Translations under genes and position numbers: made by a program
The notes under the pieces: generated by a model
Database searches by the model: none
Told to the model about the DNA's origin: nothing
The model's input: only the letters and a program-made list of their open reading frames with translations
Part shown: positions 6,408-13,362 of the stretch, piece by piece
Numbering within the stretch: position 1 is the first letter of the stretch
Layout: each line of letters opens with the position of its first letter
Source: DATBDE01 sp036270095
GTDB taxonomy: Bacteria > Actinomycetota > Thermoleophilia > Solirubrobacterales > Solirubrobacteraceae
Direction: 5' to 3'
DNA: 24,131 nt
NCBI GenBank assembly: GCA_036270095.1
Contig: DATBDE010000151.1
Coordinates: 1-24,131 of the forward strand

Positions 6408-7144
6408 GCCTTGACCTTCGGCACCGGTCGGGCCAGCGACGCGACCTGCAGCGCCGCTACGCCGGCCACGACCACGGCCACGTAGAGCAGCGCGAGGTCG
6501 CCGCCGGGCCAGTCCACGCCCAGCCCCTCAGCGCAGAAGAACGTGCCGAAGGACGTGAGCACGACGCCGACACCGAACTTCAGCTCGGTCTCGGGCAGCC
6601 GGCTGAGCGGCCGGCGCAGCCACGCGCCCAGCCCGACGACGAGCACGCAGGCCAGCGCGGTGCCGGCCAACGCCGGCCCCAGCCCGCCCGGCCGCGCGGC
6701 CAGGGCGCTGACGATCAGGACCACCTCGATGCCCTCGAGCAGCACGCCCTTGAAGGCGACGATGCGGGCGGCCCAGTCAGGCTGTCCGGGCGGCGGGAGC
6801 GGATCGCCGGCGAGCTCGGCGCGGGTCTCGTCGTACTCGGCCGCCGACGACGAGCGCGCCCTGCGGCCGGCCAGCCGCAGCACGCCCTTGCGCAGCCACT
6901 CGAGCCCGAACAGCAGCAGGAGCACGCCCACGATCACCCGCAACGCGTTGCCGGACGCCTGCGCCAAGAGGGCGGGCCCGACGATGACGGCGATCGCGGC
7001 GCAGGCCACGACCGCCGCGCCCGTGCCGAGCAGCGCGTCCCGCCAGCGCCGGCTGGCGCCCACCGCGAGGACGATCGCCAGCGCCTCGAGGAACTCCACG
7101 CCGGCGGCCAAGGTGGCGCCGAGCGCTGTCAGGACCCACTGCAC
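6404..7144 (-). CDS. predicted permease of COG4280 type with FTR1-like ExxE motifs
   Basis: A 246-residue membrane protein with about seven hydrophobic segments. Two transmembrane stretches carry the same acidic pattern: EFLEALAIVLAVG (Glu17, Glu20) and LLEGIEVVLIVSAL (Glu137, Glu140). This resembles the REGLE motif of FTR1-type iron permeases, and I recall it from the uncharacterised COG4280 membrane proteins; the arrangement suggests an internal duplication. A hydrophilic loop at about 92-127 separates the halves. Metal transport is a reasonable hypothesis but is unproven. GTG at 7144 is taken as start because TACCCT lies 8 nt upstream. The gene overlaps the 67-aa gene by 4 nt and sits 27 bp after the EcsC-like gene. 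Confidence 0.7.
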   Translation of the reverse strand: MQWVLTALGATLAAGVEFLEALAIVLAVGASRRWRDALLGTGAAVVACAAIAVIVGPALLAQASGNALRVIVGVLLLLFGLEWLRKGVLRLAGRRARSSSAAEYDETRAELAGDPLPPPGQPDWAARIVAFKGVLLEGIEVVLIVSALAARPGGLGPALAGTALACVLVVGLGAWLRRPLSRLPETELKFGVGVVLTSFGTFFCAEGLGVDWPGGDLALLYVAVVVAGVAALQVASLARPVPKVKA

Positions 7145-7152
7145 GCCAACCG

Positions 7153-7158
7153 AGGGTA
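7153..7158 (-). promoter_or_regulatory. putative -10 element (TACCCT) of the ExxE permease gene
   Basis: TACCCT on the minus strand is 8 nt before the GTG at 7144 and lies in the 27-bp gap after the upstream gene. It implies an internal promoter giving a leaderless mRNA for the permease pair. Confidence 0.4.
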
Positions 7159-7171
7159 GATGGCGGCGGCG

Positions 7172-8098
7172 TCAGCGGCGCGCGATTATCGCCAGCGAGA
7201 TCACCAGCGACAGGGCGAGCAGCGCGGCGAGCGCGCGAGCGGTGTCGCTGAGCGCGTCGCCCTGTGAGACCGAGACCACCAGCAGGCCGATCGGGATCAC
7301 CGTGGCGAGGATGACCAGGCTCCAGCTGATGAACGCCCGTCGGCCCGAGCCGTGCTCCGGCGCCGTCTTGAGCGCTCGCACGCCGTGCGGGTCGTGCACG
7401 GGCACGCCCGAGTAGTACTCGAGCGCGATGGCACCGAGCTGGCGCGTGCTCGTGTCGCAGCTCCAGGCCATCAGGATCATGAACGTCACCGGGATGATCC
7501 AGGTCACCGCCCAGATGGCGCCGCCGATGACGACCATGACCACCTGGCGCCGCCGTCCCGGCTTCTCGTCCGGGTTGTTCGCCGAGGTGAAGGCGGCGAG
7601 CACGAGGATGCGCTTGACCATGTCCACCCAGCTCAGGAACCGTGCCCGCCGGGTCGCGGGCACCGGCTCCTTGCCCATCCGCTCCAGCGCCGCCGCCGCC
7701 TGGGGGACCGACGGGTAGACGCCGCGCAGCGCCAGCAGCTCGGCCGCGACGCGCGGGTCGGTGGGGTCGTGGCCGTGCAGGGCAGCGATCCGCAGCACCA
7801 TCCGCGCCTGCGCCCACAGGAAGGCGACGTAGGCGGGGACGAGCGCGATGAAGAACGGCGTCCCCGACACGGCCCCGTCCGCGCGCGAGACGATCAGCGT
7901 CGCGCGACGCAGCCGGTCGCTCTCCGCGACTGGCTGCGCGCCCTGCGCCAGCCGCTCCTGCGCCCAGGCCTTCGCCTCCGGCCCCTGGCGTCCTACGGCG
8001 AGGAGGATCAGGCGCTCGGGGAGCTCGCGCGGATGACCGCGCAGGGAGCGCCAGATCTCGCGCCGCGGGGGCTCGGCGGCGCCCGCGCCGGCGTTCAT
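7172..8098 (-). CDS. EcsC-like integral membrane protein (tentative)
   Basis: A 308-residue protein. The soluble first half contains a segment with WAQARMVLRIAALHG then HDPTDPRV (about residues 100-125), which resembles the lipid-facing helix and GHDPTDPRV loop of EcsC-family proteins. The second half holds at least three clear membrane helices (about 195-217, 262-280 and 286-306) and a short ANNPDEKPGRRR loop. No catalytic motif is apparent. The ATG at 8098 overlaps the stop of the NTF2-like gene (ATGA), which fixes the start. The family assignment rests on a short similarity recalled from memory; an unrelated membrane protein remains possible. Confidence 0.6.
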   Translation of the reverse strand: MNAGAGAAEPPRREIWRSLRGHPRELPERLILLAVGRQGPEAKAWAQERLAQGAQPVAESDRLRRATLIVSRADGAVSGTPFFIALVPAYVAFLWAQARMVLRIAALHGHDPTDPRVAAELLALRGVYPSVPQAAAALERMGKEPVPATRRARFLSWVDMVKRILVLAAFTSANNPDEKPGRRRQVVMVVIGGAIWAVTWIIPVTFMILMAWSCDTSTRQLGAIALEYYSGVPVHDPHGVRALKTAPEHGSGRRAFISWSLVILATVIPIGLLVVSVSQGDALSDTARALAALLALSLVISLAIIARR

Positions 8099-8490
8099 CG
8101 CGGATCGTCGCCCTTCAGCGTGGCGCGCGCCGCGCCGGTGTCGTGGAACGCGCGCACGTCGACCACCTTGTCTCCGCGAAAGCGGAACACCCACGCCCCG
8201 GGCGAGTCGACGAGCGAGCGCTGCGCGTCGTCGCGCAGGCGCACGCGCCCGGTGACGAGCACGGCGTCGCCGTGCTCCTCGAAGCGCAGGGCGCTGAGCT
8301 CGCTGCTGACCTCGGGGCTCCCGCGGACCCGGTGCAGATAGGAGCGAATCTCCTCGACGCCCCGCAGCGCCGGCTGCTGGAACGCGACCTCCACGACGGC
8401 GTCGTCGGCGTAGTACGCCACGACGTCGTCCGCTGCGCCGGCCTCGGTGAGCTCATACAGGCGGCGCACGATGTCCGCGCGCGAATCCAT
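8095..8490 (-). CDS. SnoaL/limonene-epoxide-hydrolase-like NTF2-fold protein
   Basis: A 131-residue NTF2-like protein. The order is an N-terminal helix (DIVRRLYELTEAGAADDVVAYYADDA), GVEEIRSYLHRV, a strand with GDAVLVTGRVRLR and a final strand pair, WVFRFRGDKVVDVRAF. These are the standard elements of the fold, and the FRGDKVVDVRAF end is typical of SnoaL-like polyketide cyclases and related proteins. It could bind or isomerise a small hydrophobic molecule; the substrate is unknown. The ATG at 8490 is preceded immediately by GAGGGG, too close for a good ribosome site. The gene is coupled (4-nt overlap) to the EcsC-like membrane protein downstream. Confidence 0.8.
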   Translation of the reverse strand: MDSRADIVRRLYELTEAGAADDVVAYYADDAVVEVAFQQPALRGVEEIRSYLHRVRGSPEVSSELSALRFEEHGDAVLVTGRVRLRDDAQRSLVDSPGAWVFRFRGDKVVDVRAFHDTGAARATLKGDDPR

Positions 8491-8534
8491 CCCCTCACGC
8501 AGTCTCCCCGATTCGCGCGCGCGGCGGGGACCGG

Positions 8535-9257
8535 CTAGGTAAGCAGGCCGGCGACGAGGCTCGTTACCGCCGTGGCCACGAGCAGGCCGGTCACCGCGCG
8601 GCGGTGGCCGCCCGGGTGCAGGCGGCGGAACACGAATGCGCCCACGCCCCAGCCCACGACCGCGCCGATCAGCCCAGCGGCCACGAGGTCGACGCTCAGC
8701 GCCGGCGCATCGGCCGCCAGCACCAGCGCCAAGCCGGCGAACGCGAGCACCATGAGGGCGACGGTCATGGTCGCGCGGAAGACGTCGGGCGCGTGCCCGC
8801 GGCCGCGCAGCCACAGGACGAGCGGCGGCCCGTTGAGGCTGGTCGCGGTGGTCAGCAGGCCAGCGGCGGCACCGGCCACGGCGCCGCTGCGCACGCCGGT
8901 GTGCCCGGGGCGCAGTTGCTGGACGGCGAGCGTCGCCAGCACGAGCAGGCCGACCAGCACCTGCATGCTGTGACGCCCGAGCAGGCCGAGCACGACCACG
9001 CCGACGGGCAGGCCCACGCTGGCGGCGGCCAGCAGGCCTCCGGCTTCGCGCCACTGCACCCGGCCGCGCTGGCCGGGCTCGGAGAGGATCAGCGGCCCGA
9101 CCAGGAGGCCGCACACGAGCCACAGGCCGACGACCTGGGTCGGCTGAAGCAAAAGGAGCAGGAGCGGGCTGCCCAGCAGGCCCGCGCCGAAGCCGATCGC
9201 CGACTGCATCGCGATGCCCGCACCGACCGCACCTCCCACGGCGACGAGCGTCCACAC
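8535..9257 (-). CDS. TauE/SafE-family anion permease
   Basis: A 240-residue membrane protein with about eight hydrophobic segments, matching the TauE/SafE (DUF81) family, whose studied members export sulfite, sulfoacetate or related anions. Family-like features are the N-terminal GAGIAMQSAIGFGAGLLGSP, where glycine-rich IGFG precedes the second helix, and the mid-protein GAAAGLLTTATSLNGPPLVLWL, which corresponds to the second half-repeat with its GPP. The start is GTG 9257, with TACCCT 6 nt upstream; the first membrane helix begins almost at once, as usual. It is probably its own transcription unit, separated from neighbours by 44 and 34 bp. Substrate not predictable. Confidence 0.85.
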   Translation of the reverse strand: MWTLVAVGGAVGAGIAMQSAIGFGAGLLGSPLLLLLLQPTQVVGLWLVCGLLVGPLILSEPGQRGRVQWREAGGLLAAASVGLPVGVVVLGLLGRHSMQVLVGLLVLATLAVQQLRPGHTGVRSGAVAGAAAGLLTTATSLNGPPLVLWLRGRGHAPDVFRATMTVALMVLAFAGLALVLAADAPALSVDLVAAGLIGAVVGWGVGAFVFRRLHPGGHRRAVTGLLVATAVTSLVAGLLT

Positions 9258-9263
9258 ACCTCG

Positions 9264-9269
9264 AGGGTA
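9264..9269 (-). promoter_or_regulatory. putative -10 element (TACCCT) of the TauE/SafE gene
   Basis: TACCCT on the minus strand is 6 nt before the GTG at 9257, within a GGTACC palindrome. It fits the leaderless promoter pattern repeated through the window. Confidence 0.45.
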
Positions 9270-9291
9270 CCCGCCGCCGGGCCCGCTCCAA

Positions 9292-9858
9292 CTAGGGCTG
9301 GAAGACCGTGAAGCCGCTGGTTCCGTTGCGGAAGCTGGGTGGCGTCTGGATGCGCGTCCAGCCCTTGGGCAGACCGTTCTTGGGGTCGTTCAGGTAGGCC
9401 CGGAACACGGTCGCCGCCTCGCTGCAGGTCGTGGAGCCGAACACCTGGAGCTCGTAGGTGCCGGCGGCGAACCCGGCCTGTGGATCGGGACCGACGACCC
9501 GGAAGGTGGGGCAGTTGGCGACCGAGCCGTTGGGGTTGGGCGTCTTCGGCTTCTTGACCAGCGCGAGCGAGAAGCCGGTGGAGTTGCCCTTGTCGAACGC
9601 CGACTGCGTCGGGTCGGGTTTCCAGCCGCGTGGCAGCGACTTCGGGTTCGACAGGTACTTCTGGAAGATCCCCACCGCCTGCTTGCACGTCAGGTTGCCC
9701 CACACCTGCATGTCGTAGGTGCCCGCGTTGTAGCCGGCCCTCGGGTTGTCGTGGAGGACGCGGAAGGTCGGGCAGGGCGTGGTCGTCGGCGCCGCGGCGG
9801 CCGGAACGGCGGCGGCGAGGGGAAGCGCGAGGACGAGGATGACGATGAGTGTGCGCAC
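9292..9858 (-). CDS. secreted protein with two CPTFRV repeats
   Basis: A 188-residue exported protein. The first ~23 residues form a signal peptide (a hydrophobic core, then AAAVPAAAAP). The mature part consists of two tandem repeats, about 29-110 and 116-188. Each begins CPTFRV, continues with NAGTYDMQV or AAGTYELQV, has a second cysteine exactly 29 residues after the first (29/58 and 116/145), and then LPRGWKPD or LPKGWTRI, and GFSL or GFTV. The equal spacing suggests one disulfide per repeat. I associate CPTFRVL-type domains with uncharacterised extracellular proteins of Solirubrobacterales-like actinobacteria. The GTG start lies 5 nt after the stop of the hydratase-like gene. Function unknown. 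Confidence 0.8.
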   Translation of the reverse strand: MRTLIVILVLALPLAAAVPAAAAPTTTPCPTFRVLHDNPRAGYNAGTYDMQVWGNLTCKQAVGIFQKYLSNPKSLPRGWKPDPTQSAFDKGNSTGFSLALVKKPKTPNPNGSVANCPTFRVVGPDPQAGFAAGTYELQVFGSTTCSEAATVFRAYLNDPKNGLPKGWTRIQTPPSFRNGTSGFTVFQP

Positions 9859-9863
9859 GGCCG

Positions 9864-10667
9864 TCAGTCTGCAAACTCGGCCGGACGCTTCGCCAGGAAG
9901 GCGGAAATCGCCTCCGGCGGCGCGGCACCCTGCACGGCCACGATCTGCTGGCGGTCCTCGTACTCGACCGCTGCCCGCTCCGAGGGCAGCTCGAGCGCCG
10001 TCCACATCCCCTGTTTCGTGAGGCGGACGCCCCAGGGCGCGAGCTCGGCGATCTGCTCGGCCGCCCGCAGCGCGCGCTCGTGCAGGCCCTCGTTCGCCAC
10101 CGTGTCGGCCACCAGCCCGATGCGCTCGGCCTCCTCGCCGTCGACGCGGCGGGCGGTGAGCATGAGCTCGTGCGCGCGCGAGGCCCCGATCAGCCGCGGC
10201 AACAGCCAGCTCACCGCCATGTCGCAATTGGAGACGCCGATGTTGACGAACGCGGCGCGGAACACCGCGGTGCGCGCCGCGAAGCGGATGTCGGAGCCCA
10301 GGGCGAGGGCGAGGCCGAAGCCCGCGGCCGGCCCGTTGACGGCGGCGATGATCGGCTGCGGCGTGTCGCGCATCCGCAGGATCAGCCGCGACATGTGCTC
10401 CTGGTTGCCGAGGTGGTCGCGGGCGGCGTCGCTGCCGTCGTTGCCCGGCGCGGAGCCGTAGCCCCCGAGGTCGAGGCCGGCGCAGAACCCGCGCCCGGCG
10501 CCGGTGAGCACGACCGCCCGGCACGAGCGGTCGGCCGCGATGTCGGCGAGCTCGGCGTGGAGCGCGCTGGACAGCTCCGCGGTCATGGCGTTGAGCCGGT
10601 CGGGGCGGTTGAGGGTCAGCAGCCGGACCTTGGGGGCCGGGCGCTCGCTGAGCAGGACGTCGGCCAC
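9864..10667 (-). CDS. enoyl-CoA hydratase/isomerase-fold protein with both catalytic Glu replaced
   Basis: A 267-residue crotonase-superfamily protein that binds an acyl-CoA thioester. The oxyanion-hole segments are present: RGFCAGLDLGG (59-69) and AAVNGPAAGFGLALALGSD (108-126). By my alignment to the rat mitochondrial hydratase, the two catalytic glutamates (144 and 164) correspond to Ala120 and Phe140. Instead an Asp sits in NIGVSNCDMAVSWLLPRLIG (Asp149), near where MenB-like and some other superfamily members place an acid. It is therefore unlikely to be a standard beta-oxidation hydratase; isomerase, hydrolase or pure acyl-CoA binding are options. It is 3 nt after the 65-aa gene, and the secreted repeat gene follows 5 nt later, so the three may be co-transcribed. 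Confidence 0.85.
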   Translation of the reverse strand: MADVLLSERPAPKVRLLTLNRPDRLNAMTAELSSALHAELADIAADRSCRAVVLTGAGRGFCAGLDLGGYGSAPGNDGSDAARDHLGNQEHMSRLILRMRDTPQPIIAAVNGPAAGFGLALALGSDIRFAARTAVFRAAFVNIGVSNCDMAVSWLLPRLIGASRAHELMLTARRVDGEEAERIGLVADTVANEGLHERALRAAEQIAELAPWGVRLTKQGMWTALELPSERAAVEYEDRQQIVAVQGAAPPEAISAFLAKRPAEFAD

Positions 10668-10670
10668 GGC

Positions 10671-10868
10671 TCAGTCGCGGGGCGTGAGGCGGTCGAGCTC
10701 GACCTCGGCGCCGTCGCGGGTGTCGGCGAACACGACGTAGGCCAGCGGCGGGCCGCCGAAGAAGGCGGCGTTGTCGCCGTCGCCGACGTAGATCGCCGGG
10801 CGCGTGGTGCCGTCGTCGTCGTGGAACCAGAGCTTCTGGCCCTGCGCGTAGAGCCCGTCGTCCGCCAT
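10671..10868 (-). CDS. 65-aa hypothetical protein
   Basis: A small soluble acidic protein. It contains GQKLWFHDDDG, IYVGDGDNAAFFG and PLAYVVFADTRDGAEVE, which predict several short beta strands. There is no signal peptide or membrane segment. It starts with ATG 8 nt after a TAGCGT -10 element and ends 3 nt before the hydratase-like gene, so it is probably co-transcribed with it and may be a small accessory protein. The family is not recognised; codon usage and context support a real gene. Confidence 0.7.
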   Translation of the reverse strand: MADDGLYAQGQKLWFHDDDGTTRPAIYVGDGDNAAFFGGPPLAYVVFADTRDGAEVELDRLTPRD

Positions 10869-10876
10869 AGCCGAGA

Positions 10877-10882
10877 ACGCTA
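10877..10882 (-). promoter_or_regulatory. putative -10 element (TAGCGT) of the 65-aa gene
   Basis: TAGCGT on the minus strand is 8 nt before the ATG at 10868 and lies between that gene and the end of the frameshifted SRPBCC gene, so the 65-aa/hydratase pair probably has its own leaderless promoter. Confidence 0.4.
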
Positions 10883-10886
10883 TCCG

Positions 10887-11325
10887 CTAGCCGGTGCAGG
10901 CGGCCACAAAGGTCGGGATGATGCCGCTCCAGCCGTTGGTTGCGCTCGCGCCAGGCGGGCGCCCGCTCGCCCAGCCGGTCCCAGCCGCGGTGCTCGATGT
11001 CCACGCGGGTAGAGCCGTCGTCCTGGTCCGTGAAGGCGACCTCGACCTCGGTGGCGTCGGTGCGGTCGGCGCGCAGGTGCCAGGGGTAGCGCAGCCGGCG
11101 CGGCGGCTCCCACAGCACGACCTCGCCCCAGTTCTCCTCGCGCCCGGCCGTTGTGCGTTCGAATATGCGCCCACCCACCCACGGCTCGAAGACGATCTCG
11201 AGGCCCTGCTCGCCCGTCACCGTGTGGCCGGCGGGCCACCACAGCGAGGTGCGGTTGGCCCACGTCGCGAAGGCGTGCTCGGGCGGGCACGCGACGGCGA
11301 ACGAGAGGCGCAGCGGCTCGGTCAC
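10887..11325 (-). pseudogene. SRPBCC (AHSA1-like) protein, frameshifted near its C-terminus
   Basis: An activator-of-Hsp90-ATPase-like (START/Bet v 1 fold) protein of the kind usually paired with an ArsR regulator. The GTG start overlaps the ArsR stop (GTGA). The first ~128 codons show the family pattern (SFAVACPPEHAFATW, GGRIFERT, WEPPRRLRYPWH, GWDRLGERAPAWRERN). The expected C-terminal helix, NGWSGIIPTFVAACTG, is encoded in the +1 frame and ends at the TAG at 10887-10889. Removing one C around 10935-10942 (in the run AACCAACGG on the minus strand) joins the two parts into a normal ~145-residue protein. As read, translation instead continues into unrelated sequence. This is either a recent mutation or a sequencing error; the rest of the gene looks intact. 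Confidence 0.75.
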
Positions 11326-11621
11326 CGGGTGTTCTCGGCCGCGATCCGGAACCGGGCGGCGGCCTCGCCCCACACCTGCTCGAGGTAGGCCTGCACCGCC
11401 TCGATGCCCTCGTCGTGGAGCCGGTAGAGCCGACGCGTGCCGTGGGGCTCGGAGACCACGAGGCCCGCGTCCTTGAGCAGGCGCAGGTGGCGCGAGACGG
11501 CCGGGCGGCTGATCGGCAGCTCGTCGGCGATCTCCTGCACCGAGCGCTCGCCGCCGTGCAGCAGCTCCACGATGGCGCGGCGCTGCGGGTCGCCGAGGGC
11601 CTCGAACGGGTCGCCGTTCAT
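11322..11621 (-). CDS. ArsR-family transcriptional regulator
   Basis: A 99-residue winged-helix repressor. FEALGDPQRRAIVELL opens the domain, SVQEIADELPISRPAVSRHLRLL forms the helix-turn-helix (about residues 27-49) and LVVSEPHGTRRLYRL is the wing. There are no cysteines and no CxC metal site, so it should not be a metal sensor. It belongs to the common subgroup encoded with an SRPBCC protein, which here overlaps it by 4 nt. The ATG lies 7 nt after TACCAT. It probably regulates its own short operon. Confidence 0.9.
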   Translation of the reverse strand: MNGDPFEALGDPQRRAIVELLHGGERSVQEIADELPISRPAVSRHLRLLKDAGLVVSEPHGTRRLYRLHDEGIEAVQAYLEQVWGEAAARFRIAAENTR

Positions 11622-11628
11622 GCCTTCG

Positions 11629-11634
11629 ATGGTA
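11629..11634 (-). promoter_or_regulatory. putative -10 element (TACCAT) of the ArsR gene
   Basis: TACCAT on the minus strand is 7 nt before the ATG at 11621. The spacer also contains GAAGG, but it is too close to the ATG to act as a good ribosome site, so a leaderless mRNA is the simpler reading. Confidence 0.45.
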
Positions 11635-11651
11635 ACCAGCAGGCTACGGAG

Positions 11652-12710
11652 CTACTTGACGCTGCCGAGGAGCTGGATGTGGTCGGCCTCCGCGGCGCCG
11701 CCGAACGGCCGGGTCAGGCCGAAGCGGTTCAGCGTTGCCTCGGGCACGCCCTCGACGCCCGGCGTGTCGGAGGCCTCGCCCTGTGTGTGCGGGTCGTCCG
11801 AGAAGCCGCCGACCTCGACCGAGTGCTGCGGCGTGCGGTAGCCGGAGAGCCCGATCAGGTGCAGCTGCAGCGCCCGCCCCATGCGGTCCAGGCGCGCGGC
11901 GAGCGTCGGCTCGTCGCCCATCGCGTAGTTCGTGCCGGCGGCAGGGAAGAAGCCGAAGGCGCCGCCGTGGGCGTCGAAGCCGCCAACCGAGATGAGCTTG
12001 TTCAGCCGCCGCTGCAGCGCCTTGCGCGTCGCCCGCACGTTGGCGAGGGTCCCCGCCTTCTTGGCCCGGGCGCGCTTGTAGTGGAGCTGGTGGCGCAGCA
12101 CCGCGTTCTTCAGCGAGGCGACCTCGTTGCGCTGCACGAGCGTGGCCGCGGTGATGCGCTGCTGGCGGGCGGTCAGGCCGCGCAGCCGCGTGGTCTCGGT
12201 GGTCACAGCGGTGCGGTGGGTCTTGACCGCGCGGATGGCGGCCACGTTGCGGTCCTCGATGCGGCGCAGGCCCTCGACGCGGTCGAGCAGGTCGCTGAAC
12301 CCGTGGGAGGAGAAGATCACGCCGATGGCGTCCGGAGGCGGCGACTCGTAGTTGGCGACGAGCTGGGCCCGTAGGGCCTCGAGGTCCTGCTCCAGCTGCG
12401 CGCGCAGGATGGCCAGGTGCGCGCGCGAGGAGCGCAGCTGGGTCTGGAGCTTGCGCAGCTGTCCGCGCTCGTTGTCGAGGCTGGCCTGGATGCCGGCCAG
12501 GCGCTTGAGCAGGTCGTCGATCCGGCCCTGAAAGCCGTTGATCCTGATCGTGTCCGCGTTGATCGAGCCGTGCAGCGCGCGCTCGCGGCTCTGCGCGCTC
12601 GAGACCTTGCCCTGGAGGCCGTTCGGCGACGGCGCCGCGGCCGCGGTCGTGGCGACGAGCGCTCCTCCGAGGGCGAGCGCGACGAGCAGTGAGACATGGC
12701 GTTGCGACAT
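11652..12710 (-). CDS. secreted coiled-coil protein with C-terminal M15-like peptidase domain
   Basis: A 352-residue exported protein. A signal peptide covers about residues 1-26. Residues ~30-120 and ~140-240 are two long coiled-coil regions rich in Leu, Arg and Gln, separated by YESPPPDAIGVIFSSHGFSDLL (residues 121-142), which resembles the hinge of PcsB/EnvC-type cell-wall hydrolase regulators. The C-terminal ~110 residues look like a D-Ala-D-Ala carboxypeptidase of the M15/VanY type: SGYRTPQHS, then PHTQGEASD with zinc ligands His308 and Asp315, and EADHIQLLG with His344. It should act on peptidoglycan outside the membrane, with the coiled coil as a regulatory or localising arm. No SH3b or CHAP domain is present. 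It follows the DUF2510 gene by 63 bp. Confidence 0.82.
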   Translation of the reverse strand: MSQRHVSLLVALALGGALVATTAAAAPSPNGLQGKVSSAQSRERALHGSINADTIRINGFQGRIDDLLKRLAGIQASLDNERGQLRKLQTQLRSSRAHLAILRAQLEQDLEALRAQLVANYESPPPDAIGVIFSSHGFSDLLDRVEGLRRIEDRNVAAIRAVKTHRTAVTTETTRLRGLTARQQRITAATLVQRNEVASLKNAVLRHQLHYKRARAKKAGTLANVRATRKALQRRLNKLISVGGFDAHGGAFGFFPAAGTNYAMGDEPTLAARLDRMGRALQLHLIGLSGYRTPQHSVEVGGFSDDPHTQGEASDTPGVEGVPEATLNRFGLTRPFGGAAEADHIQLLGSVK

Positions 12711-12773
12711 CGCGAGCGCCGCAACGATGCCCGCCCGGAGCCCGGGAGGCTGCAGCCGCGCTTGCAGCGCCGG

Positions 12774-13319
12774 TCAGGCGGCGCGCTTCTGGGTCCACTT
12801 CTCCCCGTCCCACCAGCGGTTGCGCTGACCGCCGGCCGGGTCGGGATAGAACCCGGGCGGGACGAGGAAGTCGTCGTCGGCGGCCGCGGGCACGGCCGCC
12901 TCCGGCTCCGACGCGGGCTGCACGACCGGCGCTGGCGCGGCGAGCAGCCGCGGGGCCTTGACCGCCTTGCGGGCGCGGCGCTCGCGGCGCGCCTCCTCGT
13001 GGCGGCGGCCCCGCTCCTCCTCGCGCTCGCGCGCCTCCTCGCGGGCACGGGCCCGCTCGGCCGCGTGCGCGCGCTCGAGGATCGTCGCGGCGCCCACCCC
13101 CGCACCGATCGCGCAGCCGATGACGGCGGCGATCGAGGGCCCCGCGAGATCCTTGACCCAGAGCAGCTGGCCGAGGACGACGCCCACGGCCAATCCGATG
13201 GCCGCGCCGAGAAAGAGCGCACGCCGAAGCGGCTGCTGGTCGCGCTCGGCCGCCAAGCGGCGGCGGCGGTCCCAAGCGCGCTCCAGGACCTGTTGGCGGC
13301 GCTCGGCGGCGGTCGTCAT
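12774..13319 (-). CDS. DUF2510 membrane protein
   Basis: A 181-residue protein. A basic N-terminus (about 1-33) leads into two adjacent hydrophobic segments (about 34-52 and 58-80). A highly charged Glu/Arg helix (about 81-120) and a Pro/Ala linker follow, and the end is a DUF2510 motif (PPGFYPDP...RWWDGEKWT, about 151-178). DUF2510 is a short Trp-rich element found mostly on actinobacterial membrane proteins; its role is unknown. The Glu/Arg region probably forms a long cytoplasmic helix. It lies 43 bp after the dioxygenase gene and could be co-transcribed with it. Confidence 0.8.
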   Translation of the reverse strand: MTTAAERRQQVLERAWDRRRRLAAERDQQPLRRALFLGAAIGLAVGVVLGQLLWVKDLAGPSIAAVIGCAIGAGVGAATILERAHAAERARAREEAREREEERGRRHEEARRERRARKAVKAPRLLAAPAPVVQPASEPEAAVPAAADDDFLVPPGFYPDPAGGQRNRWWDGEKWTQKRAA

Positions 13320-13362
13320 CGTTATGGCAACTCTCTCAGCCCGCGCAGGCGAGAAACAAGTC

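Noticed and set aside
3933..6485. 850-codon plus-strand open frame overlapping MFS and nitroreductase in another frame
   Set aside because: It is Arg/Gly-rich with no motif, spans several real genes and ignores their boundaries; a GC-driven shadow.
8095..9291. Long minus-strand frame suggesting an N-terminal extension of the NTF2-like protein
   Set aside because: The extension lies over the TauE/SafE gene, is Arg-rich, and the NTF2 fold begins properly at the ATG at 8490.
9866..9871. CAGACT 7 nt before the GTG of the secreted repeat gene as a leaderless promoter
   Set aside because: It lacks the leading T of the TAnnnT pattern and the gene is only 5 nt from the upstream gene, so co-transcription is simpler; not listed as a feature.
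9292..11373. Single 693-codon minus-strand frame spanning the SRPBCC gene to the secreted repeat protein, suggesting a fusion
   Set aside because: The middle part lies over the 65-aa and hydratase-like genes in the wrong frame and is Arg-rich. Only the two ends are real, belonging to separate genes with their own starts.
12758..12770. Hairpin GCGCT-TGC-AGCGC 3 nt after the DUF2510 stop
   Set aside because: A five-bp stem without a U-tract; such palindromes are expected by chance at this GC content, so it is not called a terminator.
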